DNA of 64,000 nucleotides from Oscillospiraceae bacterium (GTDB lineage: Bacteria > Bacillota > Clostridia > Oscillospirales > UBA929): positions 124,001-188,000 of the forward strand of contig JAISCT010000047.1 in the NCBI GenBank assembly GCA_031265355.1, written 5' to 3'. Position numbers and translations under genes: made by a program. The notes under the pieces are model-generated. The model saw only the letters and a program-made list of their open reading frames with translations. It ran no database searches and was not told the origin of the DNA. Shown one piece after another: positions 46,410 through 54,614 of the stretch; within the stretch, counting starts at the first letter, position 1, and each line of letters begins with the position of its first letter.

Positions 46410-48572
46410 TCACCTCCCCGTGGGCAGCATGAACGCCTCCTGCATGTCCGCTATGTCAATATATCTGTCCGCAAACTGCTTGCGCAACAATTCCGAGGGA
46501 ACAAATTCACCATATTTGCCTATGGGCGCCACCTCACTCGGCAGCGCCAAATCATCAATGGTCAACTCCCATGCCTTTATTGCCCGCAATTCCGCTGTCA
46601 ATTCACTGCGAGAGACTCCTTTAATGAGCATCATCGGCCAATGGTGCGGCACGAACTGTCTGTGTTTCAATTTCTTGTTCAACGCAAAATCCAGCGCATT
46701 GAAGGCTCTTGTGCCAAGCCACGGAAACACGCCGCATGTATCCGGTGAAATTTCAAATATTCCCTCATGCAAAGCACCGGTTTGTCCGATGAGCCGGCGT
46801 ATTTCCTCTAAACGTTTCGCCGCGTTTGGATGCAAGTACGGGTATTGACCATCCGTCGCAATCACTTCCCGCATCTTTTGCAACACTTTTGTATGCTCTA
46901 ATCCCTCACCGGGGCCGCGCCATATAGTTGGCGGTTTGCCTTGCACTTTTTCTACATATATGATCTTTTGTTCCCTATCAAGTTCAGTCACAACCCATGC
47001 GATTCCCGCAAGCACAAATGTGGTATCCGGGGGCATTGGGTCGTTTAACACACCGATTTCGTGTGATTTATCGCGTACAGAGTATTCAACCGGCGTTTCA
47101 AAAACCGAATAAAATTCATAATGGTTGGTCAAATGTTCACCATTTTCACCGACCAGCAAAGTGTTTCCAAATTTTTCTATCTGTTTCTTTTCAAGCATAT
47201 ACCGCAACAGCTGTCTATAATCTTCCTGTGTTATAAAAGCGAATGCGTTTTTCGTCAACATTGTCTGTGCCAACAATTCTGCGGTCGCTTCGCCGCGCGA
47301 AAATAAAAAACTCATGGTCTGATGAAACAAAACACCAAACGGATATTTTTCTATAAAAATAGGCTCCAGCCAATTTTCTCGATACAACTCTATCAGCGCA
47401 ATACATTTTACGAACAACCAATTGATATGTTTATAAAATTCACTGCCCGCGTCATGTTTTTCCTCGTTAAAAATAAAGCACATCTCAGAAATACCACTGC
47501 GTCTCCCGCTTCTTCCAAGCCGCTGTGCCAAACTGGAAACAGTGTGCGGACACCCTGTCTGTACAATCCTTTCCAAATCGCCCAAGTCTATGCCCAGTTC
47601 CAAAGTGACAGTGGCGCCGGTCACCAAAGGCAAATCTGAAGTTTTCATCTGCGTTTCAGCGTATTCACGGTTCGAGGCGGAAACGCTTCCATGATGTACC
47701 AGAAACGTGTCCCTCTCTTTTTTTCTGCCTGCCAGCTCTCTTAGATTTACGATGTTTCGCTCTACGTCCGCACGAGAGTTGGAAAAAATGATACTCTTTC
47801 TCCCCTGTGTCAGACTGTACAGCGTCTCGTAGTAATCTGTCCAACTGGTCCCTTCGGCATCCAATTTCAGCGGGAGCGTATAAAAATGGCTCGCCATAAT
47901 CCGCGCTTTGCGTCGTTCGGCGGAAACGGATGGCGTGACGCATTTTCGTTCTGTGCCCCCGTTTAACCATTTTTCAGCGGCCACCAAATCGCCCAATGTA
48001 GCGGAGAGCCCAATCCTTCTTGGTACAGAATCTATCAATGCTTGTATGCGCTCCAAAATGGACGACAGCTGCACACCCCTGTCCTCGCCAAGAAAATTGT
48101 GCACTTCATCTATCACGACAAATCTCAAATCGGAAAACAACGCGACAATGTCCTGCTTCCGTTTCATCAGCATTGCCTCTAAAGATTCAGGGGTTATCTG
48201 CAAAACACCTTTCGGATTTTTCAGCAATCTGTTCTTTTTTGTTCGCCCAACATCGCCGTGCCATTTTGTTACAGGGATATATGCCTCTTCCAGAAGCACC
48301 GCAATTCGTCCGAATTGATCATTGATAAGCGCCTTAAGCGGAGCGATATACAACACACCCACTCCGTTTGGCGGCTTGTTGTATATCTCTGTGATGATCG
48401 GAAGAAACGCCGCCTCTGTTTTGCCCGAAGCGGTGGGCGTAGCCATGAGCAAATTGCCGTCGCTGTTAAAAATTACATCGCAAGCCGCCACTTGGATTTC
48501 GTGTAGTTCTTCCCAACGGTTGCGATAGATATAATCTTGTATAAACGGAGCGAGTTTCTCAAATGTGCTCAT
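46410..48572 (-). CDS. Lhr-type DEVH-box helicase (BrxHI-like)
   Basis: 720 residues, superfamily 2. Motif I MATPTASGKTEAAF (about 43-56), Ia APLKALINDQ, motif II IDEVHNF (about 157-163), motif III GLSATLGD, IV IIFSNSRADVE, V ELGIDLGDLE and VI QRLGRSGRRSG. Lhr-like helicases of this size occur in BREX and in TerB-linked clusters beside DUF2791 ATPases. The first four bases overlap the ATPase stop (ATGA) and 39 nt separate it from the giant helicase gene, so all are one operon. It likely unwinds DNA or DNA:RNA in the complex. Confidence 0.88.
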   Translation of the reverse strand: MSTFEKLAPFIQDYIYRNRWEELHEIQVAACDVIFNSDGNLLMATPTASGKTEAAFLPIITEIYNKPPNGVGVLYIAPLKALINDQFGRIAVLLEEAYIPVTKWHGDVGRTKKNRLLKNPKGVLQITPESLEAMLMKRKQDIVALFSDLRFVVIDEVHNFLGEDRGVQLSSILERIQALIDSVPRRIGLSATLGDLVAAEKWLNGGTERKCVTPSVSAERRKARIMASHFYTLPLKLDAEGTSWTDYYETLYSLTQGRKSIIFSNSRADVERNIVNLRELAGRKKERDTFLVHHGSVSASNREYAETQMKTSDLPLVTGATVTLELGIDLGDLERIVQTGCPHTVSSLAQRLGRSGRRSGISEMCFIFNEEKHDAGSEFYKHINWLFVKCIALIELYRENWLEPIFIEKYPFGVLFHQTMSFLFSRGEATAELLAQTMLTKNAFAFITQEDYRQLLRYMLEKKQIEKFGNTLLVGENGEHLTNHYEFYSVFETPVEYSVRDKSHEIGVLNDPMPPDTTFVLAGIAWVVTELDREQKIIYVEKVQGKPPTIWRGPGEGLEHTKVLQKMREVIATDGQYPYLHPNAAKRLEEIRRLIGQTGALHEGIFEISPDTCGVFPWLGTRAFNALDFALNKKLKHRQFVPHHWPMMLIKGVSRSELTAELRAIKAWELTIDDLALPSEVAPIGKYGEFVPSELLRKQFADRYIDIADMQEAFMLPTGR

Positions 48573-49897
48573 ATCTCAAACCCTTTAAATTCCGTGTGTA
48601 TGCTTGTCTCGTTTTCAGAGACTGAAGTGTATTCAAACCCATCGCCTCTCAAAATGCTCTGCACGGTTTTATTGGGATTTTGCAACAGGATGTTCAACAC
48701 TTCAATGAAGTCGCGAATGATCTCGCGGGGCGTGATGTTTTGCCCCGCGCCGATGCGCTCATATTCTGTCTGGATAAAAAACTGGAGCTCGTTTGGCAAC
48801 ATTTGTGGCGCATACTGATACACCTGACTGTGAATCAGTTCCAACTTTTGCATCAAAAAGTACATCTCTTCCGGTGTGAGTGTTTTGAGCTTGATGATGG
48901 GTGAGAGTAGATCGCGCGTAGTTTCGTCCGAAAAACGGCTGCTCTCCAGCCGTGATTTAAGCGCTTCATAGCTAAACACCCCCCGGCGGGTATCTGTAAT
49001 GCTCTGCGGCGTTCCGCTCATAATAACGCCAATATGCTGCGCTTTGCCCTGCATAATGTCATTGTACATAGTCAGAATCTTCTCATAGTTATACTGGCGG
49101 GAAATCGTGCTTGGAATCTTAAACAAATTCACCAATTCGTCAACGATCATCAGCATCCCTTTGAACCCTGCCCTGACGACAAACATCGCAAATAGCTTGG
49201 TATATTCATACCAGTCATCGTCCGTAATGATGACCCCAATGCCCAGTTCCCGCCGCGCCTCTGTTTTTGTCGAATATTCACCTCTGAGCCATTTGAGGGT
49301 CTTTCTTTTCAGTTCATCGTCCTCTGTCATGATTGCTTTCCAATATAGAGAAATAATCCGCGCAAAGTCAAACCCGTGGACAATCGTCTCAAGCTCGTTG
49401 ATCGTCCGATGGATTTTGATCTCCACCAACGGATTCAAGCGCGCATCGTCCGCGGTCAGCGATGCCTCCTGCATCACTTCCGTTTTCAGAGTAGCAACCC
49501 ATCTTTGCAACAAGAGGCTCAGCGCGCCGCCGTCCGGCAATGTCTGTGTAGACAAATTTTTCATCAATTCCCGGTAGGTAGCAAGCCCCTCGCCTTTGTG
49601 CCCCATCAATCGCCTCTCGGGAGACAAATCTGCATCGACGACGACAAAACCGCGTTCCATAGCGTAGTTTCGGATGGTTTGGAGTAAGAAGCTCTTTCCT
49701 GCCCCATATCTACCGACGACAAAGCGAAATGACGCTCCGCCTACGGCTATGGTCTCCACGTCATGCAGCAGCGCATCAATTTCGTCCTTTCTGCCGACAG
49801 TGATATAGCCAAGACCTGTACGCGGTACAACGCCGCCTTTCAACGCGTTCAGCAACGTATTCGCAATACGGAGCGGTATTTTATTGGCAAGGCTCAT
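48569..49897 (-). CDS. BrxD-like (DUF2791) P-loop ATPase
   Basis: 442 residues. Walker A GRYGAGKSFLL (62-72), Walker B GMLMIVDELVNL (about 246-258), sensor-like GVIMSGTPQS. The family (DUF2791, BREX ATP-binding proteins BrxC/BrxD) forms AAA+-type ATPases acting on DNA in phage defence. It starts and ends with 4-nt overlaps with its neighbours, a strong sign that the TerB protein, the ATPase and the helicase are made in fixed proportion and act together. No PglZ, PglX or BrxL is present, so this is not a complete BREX system. Confidence 0.85.
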   Translation of the reverse strand: MSLANKIPLRIANTLLNALKGGVVPRTGLGYITVGRKDEIDALLHDVETIAVGGASFRFVVGRYGAGKSFLLQTIRNYAMERGFVVVDADLSPERRLMGHKGEGLATYRELMKNLSTQTLPDGGALSLLLQRWVATLKTEVMQEASLTADDARLNPLVEIKIHRTINELETIVHGFDFARIISLYWKAIMTEDDELKRKTLKWLRGEYSTKTEARRELGIGVIITDDDWYEYTKLFAMFVVRAGFKGMLMIVDELVNLFKIPSTISRQYNYEKILTMYNDIMQGKAQHIGVIMSGTPQSITDTRRGVFSYEALKSRLESSRFSDETTRDLLSPIIKLKTLTPEEMYFLMQKLELIHSQVYQYAPQMLPNELQFFIQTEYERIGAGQNITPREIIRDFIEVLNILLQNPNKTVQSILRGDGFEYTSVSENETSIHTEFKGFEI

Positions 49898-51516
49898 TGG
49901 TTTTGACCTCCTGCCGCCGTTTTTAAATCATCAAAGTAAAAGTCATTGATGCACACCACGCCTTCCGCACAATCAATCACGTTATCGGCGATGACCGAAA
50001 GGGCCTTGCCGTTGATCGCTTCTATCAGCATTTCACTATTGGCGGGCGCCTGTCCGCCCGCCAGTAAGGTTGACACAAGAACAAGCTCCTCACGCGACAA
50101 TACATTCACAAATCCGTCCACCCCCGACATTTCTCCGGTCCCTACCGTCGCCGGCGGCGACTGTTTGAATGTCTGTTCTTCTTGCATATCCTCGGACAGG
50201 ATCAGCTTTTGTGCCGTTTCCTCATGGTCTCTTTTGATCTCCGCCAGTTTGCTCATGTCTATGGTCACAAGCCTTGCCTGCATTATCTCCTCATCTTTGA
50301 TCGCAACATGCGCCATTTGACAGTATTCTAAGATCGCCTTGACAATGGTCTGCTCAAACGCCGGACTGATTATGACGCCGTATGCCTTGCCCTTCCAAGT
50401 CTTCAACTGACGCAACGAATGACGTCCTCTGTACGTAGGCGGCGATAGAAAACCGTTCTCCAGCTGTGATATACTCGGCATCTGCAAGCTTTTCTTGTAA
50501 CCGAAAGCCTTCCGCATCTTGATTTCGATGCATTTCATTATATATCCAACGACCGATTTATAGGCATCAAATGAAAGGTATTCACGATGCCATCCTCGTG
50601 CGCTGCGTTTGATGGATTCCAGTGCATCAATTTTTACGACAGCAGGGGGCATAGAAACAGTCTTATGCGGAATGTTTTTAAACAGCGACGACATCCTCTC
50701 CCGACACATTTTATGAAACATCTTGCGAAAGTCCACGCCATTATCTTTGAAGAGCTTTGCAAGAGAGCGAACTACATAGCATGCACATTTTTCAACTGTC
50801 ATTGCATCATTCGCCTTGTAAAACCGTCCATTTGTTATCTTAAACGAAGACGACAGTTCGATCGTCTTCAAATCATCCCAATCACAAGAGATGGTTTTCT
50901 TAATTTGTTCCACATCCATAGTGTAACAAGGAACAGGGAAACGACGGCTGACGACCGCAAATTGTTCTGTCAATTCCGCGTGATGAACCACAAAATAATC
51001 TCTGATCCACTCCAAAAGGCAAGAATCCAACCGATCACTATACTTTTTAAAGGCCGACCAAAATGCTATCAGTTTATTGATTCCATCTGTCGCGTCTATC
51101 ACGCCTATATCATTGAGCAGTTCGTACAAATAGCAAAAGGCATATGAAATCGAAATGTTCTCAACATGGCCCTGACGGACCTTTGTGCGCCAAGTGAAAT
51201 ATGTGCGCAATTGAGAATCGTCCATTTTAGAGTATGAGGAATAAGCGGCATCAAAAGGCACTATCTTATCATAATCGTCTATGAAATCTTGCATAAAAAC
51301 AGCTTCTTTATAAAAAGTATTTCCGTCGTCCATATAATATCTATAATGTCCATATTCATACTCAGCCCCGCCAATTTTTCGCATTTTTGCAAATGTGTTA
51401 TACGGTTCGGACAATTGTTTTGGATGCAACTTCTCCGCTTCGTAGGAAGAGGGTTTCTTATATCCCGCAATAATGGCAGCGAAGAGCTGTTCTATTCCTT
51501 CATTGAATATCGTCAT
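49894..51516 (-). CDS. TerB-N / TerB-C domain protein
   Basis: 540 residues. The N-terminal TerB-N domain (about 60-215) is recognised by MDDSQLRTYFTWRTKVRQG and SYAFCYLYELLNDIGV. The C-terminal TerB-C domain (about 440-535) is recognised by LSREELVLVSTLLAGG, LIEAINGKALSVIADNVID and FYFDDLK. The middle is helical with a basic patch. No central TerB helix bundle is evident. TerB-N/TerB-C proteins have been linked by comparative genomics to ATPase-helicase pairs in predicted DNA-processing systems. It is the first gene of the leftward operon; SD AAAGGG, about 10 nt from the ATG. It may be the scaffold or sensor. Confidence 0.85.
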   Translation of the reverse strand: MTIFNEGIEQLFAAIIAGYKKPSSYEAEKLHPKQLSEPYNTFAKMRKIGGAEYEYGHYRYYMDDGNTFYKEAVFMQDFIDDYDKIVPFDAAYSSYSKMDDSQLRTYFTWRTKVRQGHVENISISYAFCYLYELLNDIGVIDATDGINKLIAFWSAFKKYSDRLDSCLLEWIRDYFVVHHAELTEQFAVVSRRFPVPCYTMDVEQIKKTISCDWDDLKTIELSSSFKITNGRFYKANDAMTVEKCACYVVRSLAKLFKDNGVDFRKMFHKMCRERMSSLFKNIPHKTVSMPPAVVKIDALESIKRSARGWHREYLSFDAYKSVVGYIMKCIEIKMRKAFGYKKSLQMPSISQLENGFLSPPTYRGRHSLRQLKTWKGKAYGVIISPAFEQTIVKAILEYCQMAHVAIKDEEIMQARLVTIDMSKLAEIKRDHEETAQKLILSEDMQEEQTFKQSPPATVGTGEMSGVDGFVNVLSREELVLVSTLLAGGQAPANSEMLIEAINGKALSVIADNVIDCAEGVVCINDFYFDDLKTAAGGQNQ

Positions 51517-51600
51517 ACCCGCTCGTTCCCTTTCATCTGCCCCGCAGTCACAATATCCGCAGGGGGCATGGAATTTTCACACCCTGTTCGCCGCCGGCGA

Positions 51601-51771
51601 CTACCGCGAACTTTCACGATAAAGTCCCGTTCCGGAATCCGACAACTTACTGAAAAGAACAGAATTATAAAGGATATTCATTGCTTGTTGAATGACGATA
51701 TTCTTGTCCTCAACCAAATACGCGATAATGTCTTGTGTTACACCTTCGATAAGCGCATCTATTTTATCCAT
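51601..51771 (-). pseudogene. C-terminally cut third gene of a DUF3990/DUF3791-type module
   Basis: A 56-residue frame (MDKIDALIEGVTQDIIAYLV...) with a good SD (GGAGGGG). It ends abruptly at ...GLYRESS plus one residue, where relatives carry on with a YVYDL-like tail. The module is known from gut Clostridia as a set of small genes with DUF3990. Probably truncated. Confidence 0.6.
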
Positions 51772-51790
51772 GACTACCCCTCCAATGCTT

Positions 51791-51952
51791 TCAAGTACTG
51801 CAAAGCTTTTTGCGTATGGAATGAGTATTGCTACGAACCGCTTGTTCCTCAATGTCAGTCAAATAGAATCCACATCCGAAGTCCTTATATGGTCTACATT
51901 TCAAGAGATCAACTTTGGACACTTTCATATTTGATCCATGATATAAAATCAT
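51791..51952 (-). pseudogene. Truncated DUF3990 protein
   Basis: The 53-residue frame begins MILYHGSNMKVSKVDLLK and continues CGFYLTDIEEQA, the N terminus of DUF3990, a family I recall as ADP-ribosyltransferase-like. It then shifts frame and stops. The next bases in another frame (KSFAVLESIGGVV) resemble the end of the same family, so an internal deletion removed most of the domain. The ATG overlaps the DUF3791 stop (ATGA). As a toxin it would be dead. Confidence 0.65.
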
Positions 51953-52176
51953 GACAAGAACCCTCCATTATTCGAGCATATTCTCGCCAAGTCGTCAATG
52001 GCATCATCTAGACTAAGCGTATGCTCAATCTCATAATGCTCCAACAAAAATGATATGCCGCCATATTCGGACAAGAATTGATATGCCGATTTTGCATCCA
52101 AGCCGAAGCGCCCAGCAAAATCATTTATACAAATGACAAGGTAATTTATGATGTTTATTTGCTGTTTAGTAATCAC
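51949..52176 (-). CDS. DUF3791 small protein
   Basis: 75 residues from a GTG, SD GGGGTG 6 nt before it. Text such as INYLVICINDFAGRFGLDAK and FLLEHYEIEHTLSLDDAIDD matches the DUF3791 family, which pairs with DUF3990 in predicted toxin-antitoxin modules. It appears intact while its partner is broken, as when an antitoxin outlives its toxin. Confidence 0.75.
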   Translation of the reverse strand: MITKQQINIINYLVICINDFAGRFGLDAKSAYQFLSEYGGISFLLEHYEIEHTLSLDDAIDDLARICSNNGGFLS

Positions 52177-52405
52177 ACTATCACCCCAACTAATTTGGAA
52201 ATCGGTGCACTCATCAGCACTATACCTAAAAACCCTTCATACTGCATTGGTACACCGTTCCGCCATTCTTGAGCACAGCTTAAAGAATAATTCCCTTGAT
52301 ACTGCGACCGCCAAAAAGAATCATCTCCTTGACGAGGATGTCACAATGGTTCGCCGGTGCAGGTTAAGACCAAAACTTCTCACCCCATCTCTTACCACCG
52401 AATTT
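52177..52405. other. AT-rich gap upstream of DUF3791, nothing identified
   Basis: 229 nt. Several short frames on both strands but none with an SD or a recognisable family. Presumably contains the promoter of DUF3791. Confidence 0.3.
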
Positions 52406-52441
52406 GATTTTAACCTCCACATTTATGTGGAGGTTAAAATC
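52406..52441. repeat. Perfect 17-bp palindrome
   Basis: GATTTTAACCTCCACAT, two bases, then its exact complement. There is no T run and no gene starts nearby, so a terminator is unlikely. Possible operator, recombination site or end of a lost small element. Confidence 0.6.
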
Positions 52442-52509
52442 CGGATTGTGCAAAGTCTCCCGGGAAAATTAGCGGCTATTCCGGCGTCCTATTTTCCAAT
52501 ATCTGTATT

Positions 52510-52626
52510 CTAATATCTCGCTTTGCACAGATATTCTTCGATATCGTCGTGCTGTTCAAGCGTTTTTACTATATCAGCATAATTGTTGCGTAAATCCCGC
52601 GATGGCCTGATTTGTGCGTTTAACAT
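52510..52626 (-). pseudogene. Shortened Phd/YefM-type antitoxin
   Basis: 38 residues: MLNAQIRPSRDLRNNYADIV, then KTLEQHD joined to DIEEYLCKARY. The first part is the DNA-binding N terminus of Phd/YefM antitoxins. The usual middle (an ...ITNNGRG-like strand) is missing, and the end looks like the later helix, so an in-frame deletion is likely. AAAGG precedes the ATG by 10 nt. No RelE/Doc toxin gene is beside it. Confidence 0.6.
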
Positions 52627-52635
52627 ATTGACCAT

Positions 52636-52962
52636 ACCTTTCTGGCACCAACGAGGGATGAAACGGGGTTGGGTGCCACTTTGCAAAGAATGTGATATAA
52701 TTTAAGCGGAGAGGCAGGCACACTACAGAGCACGAAGAGGTAGGTGGTGCGCGTCCGCATAAGCCCGCCATATTATAAGTCGCCGGTGGTGGTTCTTTCA
52801 AGCGCCAAAGAGTTGGACATGTGCGCACCCTGCGCACAGTAGCCTGCTGTTCTTGCATAGCTCTTTCGGCGAATCCCCCTTAAATTACTCACCCGACGTG
52901 GCGATTTAAGGATACCACATCCAGGCCCTCCTGATGTGCTCAAGACCTGAACAGTAACTAAT
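52636..52962. other. Gap between the nitroreductase and the antitoxin remnant
   Basis: 327 nt. A TATAAT-like box lies at about 52694-52699 on the plus strand but has no -35 at the right distance. No gene, RNA or repeat could be identified. Confidence 0.3.
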
Positions 52963-53544
52963 CTACTTAATATAATTAACAGCATTTTCTTTTCTTGCTG
53001 TTGCCTGCGCCGGACTATCGGCTCTTTCGCCGATTAAAATAATATGGGAAGGGGAATACCCCTGTGGTATCTGCAATATCTCCAAATACTCATTTCTTTT
53101 GGCACCGTTAAACAGCCAGCCCACAGAACCTATCCAGCACGAACCCAGTTCAAGCGCATGGGCGGCAAGCATAATGTTTTCAGATGCCAGAGCTGCGTCA
53201 ATCATTGGAAAAAATCCACCTTCCGGTTGTGAAACCAAAATAAGTGTTGGCGCTCCATAAAAAAGGTTCGTGGCATCATTACTGGCAGTAGCTTTTACTT
53301 TGGACAGCATAAATTCCGGCAGATTGTCGGAAGACTTAATAGCCTCTTTCAAATCTTCGTTCATTTTGCGGATTACTTCTTGATTCTGTATTACTGTAAA
53401 GTGCCATGATTGTGCATTGTTACCGCTTGGTGCATACAGCCCAGCTTCGATGATAGCGTTCAGCTTATCTTGATTGACTTGTTCAGGTTTGAACTTCCTT
53501 GTGCTGCGGCGGCTTTTTATTAGCTCTAAAAACTCATTGGTCAT
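52963..53544 (-). CDS. Nitroreductase-family FMN oxidoreductase
   Basis: 193 residues. The FMN-binding start IKSRRSTRKFKPEQVNQDK and the segment APSGNNAQSWHF are typical, as are the middle DAALASENIMLAAHALELGS (helix at the dimer interface) and the end SPSHIILIGERAD. Length is normal. It would reduce nitro compounds, quinones or flavins with NAD(P)H. SD AAAGGGG. It lies 29 nt after the BRO gene and is a cargo-like gene among mobile remnants; AT-rich base use supports transfer. Confidence 0.9.
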   Translation of the reverse strand: MTNEFLELIKSRRSTRKFKPEQVNQDKLNAIIEAGLYAPSGNNAQSWHFTVIQNQEVIRKMNEDLKEAIKSSDNLPEFMLSKVKATASNDATNLFYGAPTLILVSQPEGGFFPMIDAALASENIMLAAHALELGSCWIGSVGWLFNGAKRNEYLEILQIPQGYSPSHIILIGERADSPAQATARKENAVNYIK

Positions 53545-53573
53545 TTGAATACCCCTTTTCGTAATAATTTGTA

Positions 53574-54194
53574 TTACAACTCGTGAGTCAAGAGTTCTAT
53601 AAAAGCGGGGCTGATACTCGGCCCATCATCCGATTTTTGTAATTTGACCATAATCGCTTCATCCGTCAGGATCGCGTATTCGATGCCCTTTTTAACGCCA
53701 CGATCTTGCCATTCGTCGGTTAGCTCTTTGCGGACTTGAATTGCCTGTAGACGCTGATTGATCCATTCTCTTGAGTAACCCTTTTTAAGATAAGTTTCAA
53801 GAGCGCGGTCTATGGTTAACTCCGGGTCGACGGTCTCATCTATCCGTTCACGTCCAACCGTAGCCAACCACATCTTAAAAGGTTCGGCTTTGGGAGACGG
53901 TATGGACTGGATAATCCGTAGAAGTTGCTCTGTATTGGCGACATCAGTATTATACCGCTTACCGTCTGCCGCTTTCATTTTCAGTTGCTTACAATTTGTA
54001 AGCAACTGATCTTCACCCTCTTCATTCAAGCGTTTTTTCATAACTGCCCAATAAGTGCTCGCATTACGCTGTGTAGATTGATCGGTTAAAACGGCGACCA
54101 CATCGACCACCGAGAACAACCACTCCCCGTTTTCCTCGTCCCATGCGGTACGGATGCGTTTGTCTTCAAATAATTGAATATTATCTCCGCTCAC
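53574..54194 (-). CDS. BRO-N phage antirepressor, C-terminally altered
   Basis: 206 residues. The BRO-N domain (about 1-105) shows IRTAWDEENGEWLFSVVDVV, the TYWAVMKKRL segment and QLLRIIQSIPSPKAEPFKMW. The C-terminal part is conserved up to RGVKKGIEYAILTDE. Relatives then continue for about 70 residues (a TRQYKNLKGL-like stretch), but here 26 unrelated residues follow, so the end has been replaced or frameshifted. The GTG at 54194 is used because the promoter start point falls near 54217, which excludes the longer frame; GGTGG is 6 nt upstream. Prophage or mobile-element origin. Confidence 0.78.
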   Translation of the reverse strand: MSGDNIQLFEDKRIRTAWDEENGEWLFSVVDVVAVLTDQSTQRNASTYWAVMKKRLNEEGEDQLLTNCKQLKMKAADGKRYNTDVANTEQLLRIIQSIPSPKAEPFKMWLATVGRERIDETVDPELTIDRALETYLKKGYSREWINQRLQAIQVRKELTDEWQDRGVKKGIEYAILTDEAIMVKLQKSDDGPSISPAFIELLTHEL

Positions 54195-54223
54195 TGTATC
54201 CACCCGTCTTATATACAATATGT

Positions 54224-54252
54224 ATTATACGTCTAAACCCGCAAAAATACAA
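54224..54252 (-). promoter_or_regulatory. Promoter of the BRO gene
   Basis: Minus strand TTGTAT (54252-54247), 17 bp, TATAAT (54229-54224). Leader about 23 nt. Probably also reads the nitroreductase gene. Confidence 0.65.
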
Positions 54253-54383
54253 GCAACAGCGCCGATTTTGGTGTGGCTAAAGCGCTTGGGCCACATGGCT
54301 CGTAGCTCCGCAGATCTTTTCCAAAATAAAAACTGGCCATAAAATCGCTAATTTTTTTACTGCCGGTTTAAGTATGGACATTT

Positions 54384-54467
54384 TGGTGCGGGCGGCGGGA
54401 TTTGAACCCGCACGCCTTGCGGCACAAGAACCTAAATCTTGCATGTCTGCCATTCCATCACGCCCGC
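54384..54467 (-). tRNA. tRNA-Leu (anticodon TAG)
   Basis: 84 nt with CCA encoded (54386-54384). The acceptor GCGGGCG pairs with CGCCCGC, discriminator A. The anticodon stem CAAGA/TCTTG encloses TTTAGGT, anticodon TAG. A long variable arm, as expected for Leu, and a T loop TTCAAAT. Mobile remnants begin on its 3' side, which is a common integration site. Confidence 0.95.
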
Positions 54468-54480
54468 ATCTCCACCGCTT

Positions 54481-54506
54481 CGGGATTGGCCACAAGACCA
54501 ATCCCG
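54481..54506 (-). terminator. Hairpin between the 14-residue frame and tRNA-Leu
   Basis: CGGGATTGG pairs perfectly with CCAATCCCG over an 8-nt loop. There is no T run. It may be a processing signal or an attenuator rather than a full terminator. Confidence 0.4.
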
Positions 54507-54511
54507 ATACA

Positions 54512-54556
54512 CTATGCTGAAAGACCCTCCCATAAAATCCCATGTTTTTTCTTCAC
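54512..54556 (-). CDS. 14-residue leader peptide upstream of tRNA-Leu
   Basis: GTG start with a very strong SD (CAGGAGGAGA, 6 nt away), then MKKKHGILWEGLSA and TAG. It follows a consensus promoter and is followed by a 9-bp hairpin, all within 140 nt of the tRNA gene. Such mini-frames can act in attenuation. Function unknown. Confidence 0.45.
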   Translation of the reverse strand: MKKKHGILWEGLSA

Positions 54557-54614
54557 AGTGGCTCTCCTCCTGTCGGAATAGGTGCCTCTGTCGCCTTGTC
54601 ACCCTTGTCGCTTT

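Noticed and set aside
40560-51516. Calling the operon a BREX system
   Set aside because: Only BrxD-like and Lhr-like genes are shared; PglZ, a methylase and a Lon/BrxL protein are missing.
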